This document shows positions 25,311 to 37,164 of a DNA stretch of 64,000 nucleotides, in pieces (position 1 is the stretch's first letter; each line of letters begins with the position of its first letter). This stretch comes from Pontederia crassipes (Eukaryota; Streptophyta; Magnoliopsida; Commelinales; Pontederiaceae). The DNA lies in contig CM060198.1 of the NCBI GenBank assembly GCA_030549335.1, forward strand, positions 47,705,353-47,769,352, given 5' to 3'. Below the pieces are notes generated by a model. That model had not been told where the DNA came from. It made no database searches and was given only the letters and a program-made list of their open reading frames with translations. Position numbers and translations under genes: made by a program.

Positions 25311-27699
25311 GTAATGCCTCTCTATTTAAAAAAAAGGAGGAAGGGAGGCGAAGAGGAAACGGCCGAGCCTCTCCCTCCTCCCCTTTAATGCATAGGCCAA
25401 CCATTCCTCTCCCCTCTTCAATGGCCGATTGTTCACTGGAAGGAGGCCAAGGGACAACACATTCCCTTAAAACCCCTCTCCCCCATTCCCTCTCACGTTT
25501 TCTCCTCTTCGATCTCTCACTCTCTGCTTCTCCTCCGACGCACACAAGCAGCAGCGACAGGCAGAGGTGTTCCGAGCGCTCCAGCAGGACCTTCCGACGC
25601 GGACGACGGCGAGCAGCAACCAGCGATCTAAGCACGAATCATAGCACGAACGAACCACAGATTCGTAGGCTTTAAGGTGTGATTTCGAGATCTATCTCAC
25701 AGGTTAAGTTACTGGACGATTAAGCATGCTTAGGGCTGAATCCGAAATAGAATTCATGACTAGGAGACGAAGTCGACAAATTTAGAAATGCTTGATCTTT
25801 CATTCCTTGCAAACCACTTGAAATTGTTTATGTGTTATAGACGTAGATTTCGAATTACCTAAACCGTTACATGTGTAGATCGTTTTCCTTATCATTTAAA
25901 TCATCATATAATGCTTTAGATATGCTCACAAATCCGTAATATTGATGCATGATAACTTTGAATGTTGAAAAGAATGAAACGATTGTAAATCGTAAACTTA
26001 CGCAGTTTTCTACGAATAAAGAACTTGGCCCGGGTTACCCTCAACTGCTCCGGATCAGACCACCCCGGATCGAGTTTCCTCCAACTCAGCTCGGATCCGC
26101 CATGAACGATCGATCAGAGCTCTAATCGCACCAGTGACCCGGCCCAGGCTCTGCCTGACCCGACCCGAGTATCGATCGGAGAAGATGATCGGGGGATCGA
26201 CCTTTCCGACCCGATCGCGTACTCAACTCGGCCCGGGTATAACCCTTACCCGGCCCGAGTTTTCACTCGAATTTTCCGAGACTGATTCCATTCGAAACTC
26301 GACCCGTGTTCACCTGTACTCGATTCGGGTTCTGACCAATAGAACGTAAACTCTATGATTTACGAATCCCCATTTACGGAATTGATATCTGATCTTTATA
26401 GAAAGTTAATTGTGTTCAACAGAACTATGTTTACCTCCTATCGAACTGAACAGAAAGAACGAAATGCCAAACTTAATTATGACATCTTTGAAATGATAAA
26501 TGGTCATCCGCTCCCTCTATGGACGACCATTAAAAAGAACATATGACGGACGGTCGTTTGACTTCCGGCGTCCGGTACGTGGACATGGGAATCTAACCGT
26601 AATCGAACCCTCTGATTTTAAGCTTCTCTCCACTTGATTAGTTAAAGAAAAGAAAGAACTCAAAGAATGATTTGGAGCTTCGCTCCATACAGCTTTGACC
26701 AATCTAAGAATTGGAAGATGGGTCCACATGATTCAGAGTTGTGCTCCGTACGACCTTGATCGACCTTTGGATTGAAAGAAAGATCCATTATGACGAGGGA
26801 AGTTAAGCGAGCTCTAATCAAGGCACTTCCACATGGATTTTTATTTCTTATCTAGATGTGAGTTCTCTCCCTTATGGATGTTTCCTCATGACATGAGGTC
26901 ATCCCAGCTCGACGGGGCTGGCCGTGACATTGATCACCCACTGGTCCACAATAGTTTAGATAGTAGCACTACGAGTGCAGACAATAGTATTTCCCTAAAA
27001 GAATGAAGAACTCTTCCAATGAAATGGAATGGAATGGAATGAAAATGAAATAAAAGAAATGAAATGAAATGAAATGAAAAGAGAAAATGAACAAATGAAT
27101 GAACGAAAGAAAAGAAGGAAAGGACAATGAAAAGAGAGATGAACCGTATTATACTCTCTACCATATGACTCGCCTTCATATTCCATTATACTATGCTTAT
27201 TCTGACAGAACTGATCTATGATTTATATGAACTCACATTTAGCTTTATGCTAACGGTTGAGCTTGCTCTTCTGTGTGATCCCCACAGGTACATGATGGTT
27301 GTTCATAACGTGATATGGTTATGGTCATGTCTAGTATGAGTCGTGTGTTTGTCAATTATATTAAGTGGTATACTTACTTGGATGGATCTTATCATGTTAT
27401 GGTCGACCGTCGTCGTTTTTATGTTTAGTACTCATACTTTTATCTTTACTACTTCAGACATGAGTCTATGGGATGTTATCTTCCGTACTATGTTTCTTAT
27501 AAAGACAGTTTGACATATTTTAACCCTTTTTGCTTCCGCATTCTCACCTTACTATTGTATTATTTTATTTTACAAGTCTTCCGCTTACTGTCACTTTCTT
27601 TGACCATTTGGGTCAACAAAGGAGTCAAATAGAAGAAGAATATGGTAGCGCACGAGAGGAGATCGCGCCACGTGGTGTGTCGAATTTCGGGGCGCTACA
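25311..27699 (+). repeat. 3' LTR of gypsy element 2
   Basis: This is the 2389-bp downstream LTR. It matches 18116-20523 apart from scattered changes. A GAAAT pentamer run has expanded at about 27035-27085 compared with the left copy. The G-box is GCCACGTGGT at 27667-27676. Because it lies just upstream of the PWWP ORF and in the same direction, it could serve as a promoter for it. Confidence 0.93.
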
Positions 27700-27704
27700 G
27701 TCAT

Positions 27705-29434
27705 CAATAAAAAAGAAGCAAGTAAGATTTCAGAATTTATCTATGGAGAACGTGGAGAATGCGGAGCACCTGCCTGATGAGACTGTGCAGTTAGAAGAAC
27801 ATTGATCGGGGATGAAGAGAAAGAGAGGAAGCTTCCAACATGCTTTCGAGGGCCCTGAACGTGGTGATGACTTGTATGATGAGACCGTGCAACTTCGAGA
27901 ACGATCTTCATCATTGCAGCATGCTGAACATGTTGATGACTTATTTGAAGAGAATGTGCAGGCAGGAGAACGACCATCACCCCAGAAGAAGAGGGGAAGG
28001 CCTGGACACCCCCTCATGGAGGAAACAGAACATGTAGGGGTTTTCTGTCCTTTTCAAGATGAGAAGAAAGAGAAATTTGCCGTTTCAGATTTGGTTTGGG
28101 GAAAAGTGAGGAGCCACCCTTGGTGGCCAGGCCAGATATTTGATGCTTCATATGCATCGAAGTTGGCATTGGATGTTCGTAAAAAGGACCAACTTCTGGT
28201 AGCTTATTTTGGGGATAAAACCTTTGCACGGTGTGATGAATCTCAATTGAAGCCTTTTCACAAACATTTTGCGCAGCTAGTGAAATGTTGCAGCCTAGAT
28301 ACATTTGTACTTGCTGTAGATGAAGCATTGGCAGAAGCCTCACGGCGCATAGAGCTGGGATTGGCATGCAGCTGCCTTAGTGATGACATATATATTGGCC
28401 TTACGGAACAAAAAATTGTCAATGCTGGAATACGTGAAGGAACAATCAGTACCATGGTTGACAGATTATGGATAGTGAATTCTTTTCAACCTGACAAACT
28501 CATGAATTATCTCTTTGTATCGGCCCGGGCTCCATATGAAACAACTGCCAGATTGGAATGTACAATAGCTAATGCGCAGGTGAAGGCTTTTCACCGCTCA
28601 AAAGGTTATCCCGAACTCCCTGTGTTTGTTCCGGGTAGAGGGTTGGAAAATGATGATCAATGCCCACTAACTAACGAGGGGAAATTTGATAAAAATGTTT
28701 CTCGTCCTACAAACCTTGTTTCTCGACATTCCCCGTCTGGTATAAAACAGCCTATGGGAAGAGGATATTCATCGTTTAGCCAGAAAGATGTTGCAGAGGA
28801 CAGTGGTAAAGAGAAAATTTTGTTTGACATGATAGAAAAGAATGCAGAGATGGACAGATTTGTAACAGGAACAGAAGCATCTTTGAATTCATCAGGTAGT
28901 AAACAAAAGGCTTTTGATTCTAGTGTTGCTGACTGGGATGCATCTAAGACCAAGAGGCCTGAAGCTGTGGGAGATATGGACATTAAATCAGCTACAAAAC
29001 TGCCAAAGATTGGGGAATGCATTTGCCGCATAGCAGGGCTGCGGACAAGGTCGCCTCCTATGCTGAAGTACAATGCTGAAGCAGTTAAACAGTGCACATC
29101 TAAGGTGAGGCTTAAGAAATCGTCTGCTATGCGCAAACCTCATCCTAAAGAAGAGAAAGGTGACTCGCAAGATGAAACCTTGTTACAATTGTGTTTAGAT
29201 ATGAAACTTTCAGAAATCATTGCTGGAAAACAAGGGAAGAAAAAATTGGCGAAATTGAAATCAAATTCCGTCGCATCTGACTGTGCACAGGATCCATGCT
29301 ATTTGGCACCATTGTTGATGATATCCCCAAGGAGGAACTTCTATCCAATGGCAAAAAACATCTTAGGCAACTGTGACGAAAGAAAAGACCGGGACGAGAA
29401 ACTAAGTTATATCTCCTCTGGGGCTCTATGTTAA
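27705..29434 (+). pseudogene. PWWP-domain gene, 3' part
   Basis: A 540-residue open frame starts at 27812 and ends at 29434. It contains a basic RGRP segment (KKRGRPGHP), then a PWWP domain of about 100 residues beginning DLVWGKVRSHPWWPGQIF and continuing with YFGDKTFARCDESQLKPF. PWWP domains bind methylated histone H3 tails together with DNA. The same frame extends upstream of 27812 but contains a TGA at 27803-27805. The frame coming from the 5' part would meet a TAA at once after the duplication, so the halves do not join cleanly. The downstream ORF could still be translated alone if a promoter in the adjacent LTR drives it. The C-terminal half has no domain I recognise. Confidence 0.82.
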
Positions 29435-29847
29435 TGACAAAGATACAGAAGTAGATTGAAGCAATTATCATGAAACATTTGGATGAAACAAATAGACATG
29501 GAGAATGATACTTTAGGCATGTAATGGAAGAATGATACTTCTGGCGTAGCCTCATTCGCTGGTTTTTCACACATTTCTAGATGTTGTACTATATGACATC
29601 TTTAACTTTCCTCCACGCGGGCAGCTTATTTCTTGCGATTTACTTGATGTTTCACCCCACCATCACCTTCGTCGTCCCAATATTCGTCTTAGTGCTCGAC
29701 GGCAGTAGTCACCCGATTGACGTTGCCATTCGTAGATCGCTTCGTCGTCTTGCCCTAAAGTCGTTTGTTGTTGGTTGGCGGCCTTTCCTCAATTGTTTGT
29801 ATGTCGACAGCCGTTGCTAGGTTTCCAGAGCTCTATTCTTACTTGCC
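29435..29847. other. Spacer after the PWWP ORF
   Basis: The near part probably is 3' untranslated sequence of the PWWP gene. I see no domain or repeat in the rest. A 79-codon open frame at 29581-29820 has no recognisable similarity and is not called. Confidence 0.5.
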
Positions 29848-30260
29848 TTGAAGAATGGCGTTGTGGAAGGTCATAAGGAGGTGCAACTAATGAGAAGAAG
29901 AATTATTAGTTCGTGGACAAAAAGTAACTTTGGCCATATGTTTTATGGTTGTCGAAATTTTGGTGAGTTTCCGAAATCTTTTTTCCTTGTTGTTTGGTTT
30001 TGTGCATGTTTATTCACAATTTCATTTGTGGGTATTTTCAGAGTATTCAAGCTTGTGATTACTTCGATTAGCTTAATCCACATATAAGAAGTGGGATGAT
30101 GATTAACAGAATGTTGCGAAAGATTGACAAGCAGGATCATGTGCTCGACGAGGAAAAGGAAATGAATCAATTACTGGAGTTAGAGATAGAAGCTCAAGGA
30201 GGTCACATTCGGAAATCGAAATTGAAAGCTGAGAAGGCAAAATGCTACCGAATCATGTAA
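29848..30260 (+). pseudogene. GRF-type zinc-finger protein, small and broken
   Basis: This resembles the short plant proteins made of one GRF zinc finger and a C-terminal coiled coil, a domain thought to bind nucleic acid. The first exon has SWTKSNFGHMFYGC, matching the GRF pattern of a serine-tryptophan-threonine segment followed by FYGC. A donor GTGAGT lies at 29963 and acceptors lie near 30041-30051. The second exon continues ACDYF with the last zinc ligand, then a charged coiled-coil tail ending at 30260. The codon after ACDYFD is TAG where tryptophan is usual, so the copy is probably dead. Such genes are often found in or beside MULEs, and one begins about 290 bases further on. Confidence 0.6.
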
Positions 30261-32506
30261 AACATGATTGCATTTTGTTTAGTCGTCCTTCTTTTGTATT
30301 TTTGTATCTAGTGACATTTATGTCGACAAAAACAGATTGTATCAGTAGTATCACTGGATTATATTAGTAGTATCTTCGGATTGTATTAGTGGTACTTTGT
30401 TTTCAATGAAAAATCTTATTGTTTGTGACACTTGTTCTAAAATTATCTTTGTTTTGCATTAGTGATATCTTATTTGTGTTTCTTGTATACATTTAGAACA
30501 TATTTTTTTAATGGGTTCGTGGACTAGCATGATTGTATCGAAAAGAAAATAAGGAAAATATTGATGTCCTCAACTTTCAAAAACAAAAGTAGCCTATTCT
30601 CCAACTTTTAATTCAAGCTTACATTACCTCCAACTTTTAGACGAGAAAGTAGATTGTCCTCCATTTTTAGCCTTGTGAAAGGCATTGCCCTCTAAGTTTA
30701 CACATAAAAGGTAAGATGCCTTCCAACTTATATATAGTTACGCATCTGCCCTTAAACTTTATGATTTTGTGTCAATATCCTTTACTTGCTTACAAGCTCA
30801 AATAATACAAGTAATTAAACGCGCTGAGAAAGCACAATTTTCACATCTACATATTTTGCGAAAGAACAAATGAAGAAACACAGAATAATAATGATAACAT
30901 CCAATTGTTGTACAAACACATAAATGATAACATCCAACTATTTGTCAACCTCCATCATCCACAACCTCCAATATCCACATAATGTTAACATCCCATAATC
31001 ATTTAATGAAACACATCCCACATCAAAATGATAACATCACAGCTAATTGTTTGTTAACATTATACATAAACATCTAAACTGAAATATAGCAGATTGTTCA
31101 TACATAACCAAAAGACTATTCTTAGATAAGTTCGATGTCTTTTTCTAGTTCTCCGCTTTGTCATCGTGCTTGCCTGAGAAGTTTGAGCATCATTAGTTAC
31201 ACCCTCACACGAGCCTATAGAAAAATATATAAGAATTAAGTTAGTTGTGAGTAAGACTTTAATATTCATGTTAACATTTATATTGCAGTTGACTGTTGAG
31301 AACTTTGAGTCCTTTGTCAATTTTCACTTCTTTTTTGCTACAAACCAGAAAAAAAAACACATTAGTTTTCAATAAGTAAATAGTAAAGATACAGATTGTC
31401 AGCATTATGTGAGATATTTTGTTGTGATCAATCTCTACACAAATGGTGCATTTCATTTGAACCTTTCCTCTCTTGGAGAGTTTTCCTTTCTTGGCCGAAG
31501 ATTTCTTAACCTTTTCTAATTCCTCCTCCTTTCTTCTAGATTTTTACTTTCTTCCTCTTCTTGTGTTAACGAATGATGGCGGATTGATATGTGTTGACTC
31601 CTCCATGACTGGCCACTGATCACATCCGTTCAGAGGCTCTATAATGTGGTCATATATTTTTAAGAAGGTTTCTATGGAGTAACACATATCTACATAAGCT
31701 ATGGGTCCTCGTTGTTTTCAGATATATACACAACTATATGTACACACTGGATCCCTATTAGTTGCCATCGTATGCAACTACAAGTCCTCATGTCCATGTC
31801 ATTTACGTATTGGGCACCTTCGCAGTTCACCCGTACCTTTAGGCCACCTGAATAAGTAAAGAAAAAGCAATTTGGATAGATTGAACATTATAATCACTAA
31901 AAGACATAGAAGTAGAAACAATTCAATAGCTGAATAAGTAGGCTTCTATATTATGGCCGCATTCTTAATGGCTTCTAACTTCTTGCAGATTTTGGGATTT
32001 CTTCATTGCCTCTCTTTTTTTTTAAATAGTCTTACCATCAATTTTGTATAAATGATTTTCATCATCGTTATTATCAAGTTGTTCCTGGCGTCAAGAAAGT
32101 ACTTGTTGTAACACTCGGATAGATTATTCAATAACATGTCACATTTGGGGACCTTCGAGAAACAAGTCATGCTCCATGAAGTAGTTGAATGCTCTCGAAT
32201 CCATTCCCTTTTCCAATTCATCCAAAAAATTGCATTATCTCCGGGAATGTTGCTTTAGCTATATTTCACAATAAATCTTTGTACTTCTTACTCTTGAAAC
32301 TCTTTGCTCGAAAATTTGTCCACAGGTGTCGAACACATTTGATGCTCAACAAACGGTAAAACATTAAGAATACTATTAACAAGTCCCTACACATTAAAAT
32401 TAGATTTCAATATTAACTTTAGGAAGAAATTTTGAGATGTCTAAGAATTACCTTTTGTCAATCACTCATCATTGTTCAACTCTATCATTATTCATATCAA
32501 GGTCCC

Positions 32507-33729
32507 TTGGATCTTTAACGACCAACTATTAATGCCAAGACAAAAAAAAAGATCATTAAAAATAGTCAATAGTGGCAAAAAAATATGAACATTATTAAAC
32601 ACATTATTAGCGAAAGAAAAAAAATGCTCGTCTCAAAAAAGTAAATTTTGGTCGTTAAAAGTGATTATTAATGACTATTAAATTTTGCCATCATTAATTA
32701 TTTATAAATTAAGATCAAGTAGGCATGCAATTAGAATTTCTCCCAAATTTTTTATAAAATTGAATATAAAAACCCAAATTATTATTGTTTTATAAATTTA
32801 AATGCCATAAAATGAGGGGTAAACATAAAAAAATGTATATAAAATAGTTTAACATTCATAAATTAAATAAATAGAAAAAATTAATTATTAAAAAAAATTA
32901 CAATAGAAAGTTACATTGTAATATAAAAAAATAAAGACAAAATTTAGTTATTAAATAAGTAGAACAAAAGAAACATATCTACAAGTGAATAATCCCACAT
33001 TAAAGACACTAAGAAAGTGAAAGCAACACATTCTCTATAAAATGGACCTCAGAAGTAAGTGATGGGCCAACACAAATTTTGGTTTAAAATAAAATTTTTA
33101 ACTTAACCGATTCACTCAGACCGATTTTGGCCGGTTCTATTCGATTTTGATCGGTTTTAAATGGTTCAAAATGATCTAATCTTCACTCTGGTTTTAGGAG
33201 TGATTTAGGATTGTTTTAATGACCGGTCGATGGTCCGATCGGTCCGGTCTGGTCGTGACAACATTGATTTTAGTGAACAGATTATTTCTGGTCGTTGATG
33301 ACCAATAACGATGAGATTACTAATCATTGAAGATTATCAACGACAAAGATATTTTTAGTCATTAATGTATTCGACGACCAACTAAATGGTTCTTATATAG
33401 TTTTAACGACTAAATTATTTTTGGTCATTGATGACTTTTAACGACGGGATTACTAGCCATTGACAATTATCAACGACAAAGATATTTTTAGTCATTAGTG
33501 TATTCAATGACCAACTAAATGGTCCTTATATAGTTTTAACGACCAGATTATTTTTGGTCGTTGATGACTTTTAATGGGCGACACCTTTAAGCCGTTGTTA
33601 TTGACTTTTAACGGCGGCATCTATAATGACGGGTGACGACGAAAAATGTTGGTCGCTAATGACCAATAACGATCGGAATTTAAATATTAACGACCAGATT
33701 TCCCTTCTCTAATGATATATTTTTTAGTG
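32507..33729. mobile_element. CACTA-like non-autonomous element inside the MULE transposase
   Basis: The right end reads CACTAAAAAATATATCATTA on the minus strand and stops at 33729, exactly where the transposase coding sequence is interrupted. Inside are many AACGACCA/TGGTCGTT motifs, the kind of subterminal repeat typical of plant CACTA elements. The left end is uncertain. The transposase resumes near 32507, but the left terminus has no clean CACTA and I could not confirm a 3-bp duplication. There is no transposase of its own. Confidence 0.6.
33276..33568. repeat. Two and a bit tandem copies of a ~133-bp unit
   Basis: Two diverged copies of a unit of about 133 bp, beginning near TTTCTGGTCGTTGATGAC and TTTTGGTCATTGATGAC, are followed by a partial third. 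Each contains ATCAACGACAAAGATATTTT and a TTTTAACGACYA motif. They form the subterminal repeat block of the CACTA-like element. Confidence 0.75.
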
Positions 33730-34939
33730 TTCGTAGGTGTTCTTGGTACCATGTCCATGTGGCTATGGACTCATTCTCGATGTATGCGTGCGCTATAAGA
33801 AACATGCAGTCATTCACATAAATTCCTACACTTGTTAGAAACTGTCATCCGTAAATCCCCTTTAAGAAACAACCATCTAAGCAGACAAGTGGTTTGCAAC
33901 CAGCCTCAAACCCATTTGAAAGTGCTTTGATGTATATGTACCAACTCTTCCATTGGAGTGCTTACCGAGTTTGCCTTCAACATCTCAGCCCGATATCTGT
34001 ACAATAACTTGTATTGTTCAACACCATCTCCATCAATCACCTTCAAAGCCAAATCTTTGGCTCTCCATGTATACATTCGGCTTATGGCATATGACATATC
34101 CTTCTTCACTTTGTCAAATAGATCCTTCCATCCAGAGTAACTACGAAAGTAAGACTCGTATTTTCTAGCAAGCCTCTTGGAAGTTATATGAAAATTCTTG
34201 AAATCTTTGAACACGTATGCATAGGTTGCAGCCTCTTTATTTGCCAAGTGGAATCCTTCAAGTTTTTCAAATTCTTTAGAGAGCACGCCACCCTCCATCC
34301 ACACTTTTTGTAGCATGCGACAACTACCCTTGTGCTATCACTATTTGGGAAGAACACTTGGAACCTATTTTTAATCAATACATAATGTAAATAATATGAA
34401 ATCTTGTAATATAATTGTGGAAATTAAACCCATACAAAACTACAAGAAAATAGTTAAAGAATAAGTAATAATCAATGCAAATTAACCAACCTAGTTCACT
34501 ACTACAAAACAAACAAGATAATACATATAAAGGGTAAACAATCACCTCTACTCCCTCGATCTCTTGTCATTGTCGTACAACTTTATTATGATTACGTATA
34601 GCTGCATAAAGAAGGAACATTTTCTAATTAGGGTTTCAGTGGACCACATTAGTAACAAAAGGTCACAAATTTTAGTCGCCTAATAGTACATAAGACAAAT
34701 AATCGGATAGGAACCACATGTTCTCAACATTTTAAAAGTATGGCTTCGTGGGATCAAGAAATTAGGGTTTCAGGATCGGTTACATGGGCCAACATTTTAA
34801 ACTCAACTGCATAAACAAAATTACATACCTGAAAGGAAAGTCGACAAGGTGAAAAGTTTGACGTCTTCTCCCTCGCTGCGATTCGTCTTCTCCCTCCCAC
34901 GATTGAACTTCCCCCTCCTATGAGCGACTTGGTGTTCCT

Positions 34940-37164
34940 TGATGTGTAAAAAGTTGTAGCAAAATAAATCCACTACCAAGTGCACTAATCGCTCAAGTAA
35001 TATAGTGAAAAGAGTAACAAGTGTCGAACCCACGAGGAACTATCTAAATTAATTCTATCCTAAAAATCTACTAAGAGAAGAAAAGGGATTTGTGTTCAAA
35101 ATAAAAGTTAAAGTATTGACAATGAAAAGTAAGTGGTGAAGAGCCCTAAGGATTATGGATGATCAAAAGTAAGGTCGACTCATGAAACAGAAAAGATTGA
35201 ATTTTTAACGATTAGAAATTCAGATGTTAATTCTCAAAATAGATTAGGATTACACGAAGTAACGATTTATGCACTGATTAAATCAGACTATCTTAGTTCC
35301 TGAATTTAAGAGATATCTAACGATGAGTAAACCCCTGATAAATAGAAAACTAAGACGCATGAAATTGAAAATCCTATACTAACAATTATTCTTGTTGGAT
35401 ATAATCTATTAGACCACAGAAGATCGAGTATTGTGTTGAATTACACGATTTTTGTTATGATTGAGTTAACCTAAAAGTTAAGATTTTATTTTCTAAAGAG
35501 TATAATGTTCTGAATTAAGTCACCCCAAAACTGGTTTGTAATCTAAACTCATAGCATGATATTTTCATAAAATAAGATGAAGCAAGCAACAATCATAATA
35601 TAAAAGAACTAGCAAATTTATTAATTCAATATAAATTGGTTCATGCAGTTTTCAGAAACAAATATAAATCTCTATCTCAAACTAAAATATTAAAAACAAA
35701 AATAAACAAGGAATATAGCATCTATAATAAGAAGAGATCAGAGATTCTTGCTTTAGACAATTTCTGGGAACTTGGAGTCCTAACGTTGAGTTGTTCCTCC
35801 TTCTTCTCCAGCAATCTTCCTCAAATTGAATTGATTTCTTCTGCAATAAGAACACCTCCTAGGGTCTCAAGCACAAATTTCCAAGTCTTCTGAGGTTTTC
35901 TATTTATATTTCCAAGGCCCCGATAAATCCCAATAAGTTGGGAGTCCAAAATTTATCCAAAGAATAATATGTAGTTAAAACATCTCTTTGATCTAGAGAT
36001 CTCATGATTTATCTCTAATTCTGAACTCTTATCATTAGATAAATCTTCTAGAAATTTTGGCACTGTTCTGGCATCTTAATTCAATCAAAATTCATTTGGA
36101 AAATCAATGACTAGGAAAAATCAACACTCCCAACGACCCATAATGAGGTGTTCACGGCCTAGTTCAATTCTGAGTAGGAGTTTCCATATCACTGTTACGA
36201 CTCATAAAAATGATGTTACAGCCTGTAACTCGGGCAGTTTTGTGTTTTTCTTCTGTGTGTGTCATGATAATTTCCTCATGGTGCGTAAGTTAGTCCATGA
36301 TATATGTCTTACGACCCGTAATAACTTCGACTTGCTCTTTTGCGAGCGTAATTTGCGATAGTTGATAGATATGCTAAATAACGGATCGTTAGATTCCTCT
36401 TATGACCTGTAATAGTTCTGGCAAAAGTTTACACCTTTTTGTATGCATCGTTATAACTTTCTTATGCCCCGTAATATAAGTCTGCCAAATTTTCATCTGA
36501 TTTTGTATAGACCGTTAGATAGATATTATGGTCGATAAGGATGGGGGATCGACTTTGGATATGGTTTGTAATGTCGAATGACGACTCGTTAAAATCTTAG
36601 CTGGAATCTTCATTCTGTGAGACCTGTTAGATTTGCGTTACGACCCGTCATATGTTCTGGCTCTCTTATACAATGATTTTGTGAGTACCGCAAAAACTTC
36701 ATGACGGCCCGTGAAATCGCTTCTGAGGTGTTAATGTCTCTCTATGCAATCCGTGAATTCTTGCTTACGGTCCGTATCTTCAATATATAAGAGCGTTAGA
36801 GATAGCTTATGACTGATGACGAGTACGAATACGTTCGATAATCTTTCTATGAGGGCCGTGAACTACATTTGGAAGCCCGTGAGAAATATCCAAAGGGGCG
36901 TTATTTATGCATTACGGGCCATGAGAAAAAAATTGTTTTCTCCACTAAGGTTCATTTCTTCCTTCTTTGCCACTCACATACTTTTCTTTGATAATTTCCA
37001 CCAAAGTAGGATATTTTTTTTTGTAAAATAATGCATACCTAGGTAGTTGGGGAATTTAAGAAAATGATTGTAATTAATAGAACAAAATGGATGCATGCCA
37101 TGAAAAAATTATGGAAATAAACCTAAACGAAACTTAAATTAAACATTATAAAATGCATGCATCA
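34940..37164. mobile_element. Solo LTR, Athila-like, 2225 bp
   Basis: It begins TGATGTGTAAAAAGTTG and ends TGCATGCATCA, with TTCCT duplications at 34935-34939 and 37165-37169. There is no internal retrotransposon sequence, so this is an LTR left after recombination between two LTRs. The start, the tandem AAGTGTCGAACCCACGAGG segment near 35013 and the length are typical of Athila-type LTRs, but I have no intact relative in this window to compare with. A motif array is present at about 36124-36935. Confidence 0.85.
36124..36935. repeat. Array of TTACG-NNN-CGTAA palindromes in the solo LTR
   Basis: About a dozen variants of TTACGACCCGTAA occur in 800 bases (for example near 36310, 36400, 36460, 36640, 36700, 36764 and 36925), with unrelated spacers of roughly 40-180 bases. 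Half-sites TTACG and CGTAA flank a three-base centre, most often ACC or GCC. Confidence 0.78.

Larger units (their letters stand above)
18116..27699 (+). mobile_element. Del/Tekay-type chromovirus inserted in the PWWP gene (gypsy element 2)
   Basis: This 9.6-kb Ty3/gypsy element is in the same direction as the gene it splits. LTRs of about 2.4 kb begin TGTAACGCC/TGTAATGCC and end GGGGCGCTACA. The 5-bp duplications GTCAT lie at 18111-18115 and 27700-27704. Internal order is gag, protease, reverse transcriptase, RNase H, integrase, chromodomain. Frames are longer than in gypsy element 1, but stops and frameshifts occur throughout. LTRs differ by many substitutions and several indels, including about 40 bases present in the left LTR (near 20090-20135) and absent from the right, so the insertion is not very recent. 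Confidence 0.95.
31270..34378 (-). pseudogene. MuDR-type transposase, broken
   Basis: Reading leftward, the N-terminal DNA-binding zinc region shows VVVACYKKCGWRVACS (near 34325-34280) and then a frameshift into a helical region with KRLARKYESYF. The catalytic domain begins at about 33906 with KPLVCLDGCFLKGIYG, which holds the first catalytic aspartate. It is cut at about 33730 by a CACTA-like insertion. It resumes near 32507 and continues as GLVNSILNVLPFVEHQMC after what seems to be an intron (about 32390-32450). NNLSECYNKYFLDARNN (near 32130-32075) is the conserved asparagine segment. A SWIM zinc finger (CSCIRWQLIGIQCVH, near 31785-31740) and a final zinc knuckle (CTICVEIDHNKISH, near 31450) close it. 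Several stops show that it is inactive. Confidence 0.85.
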
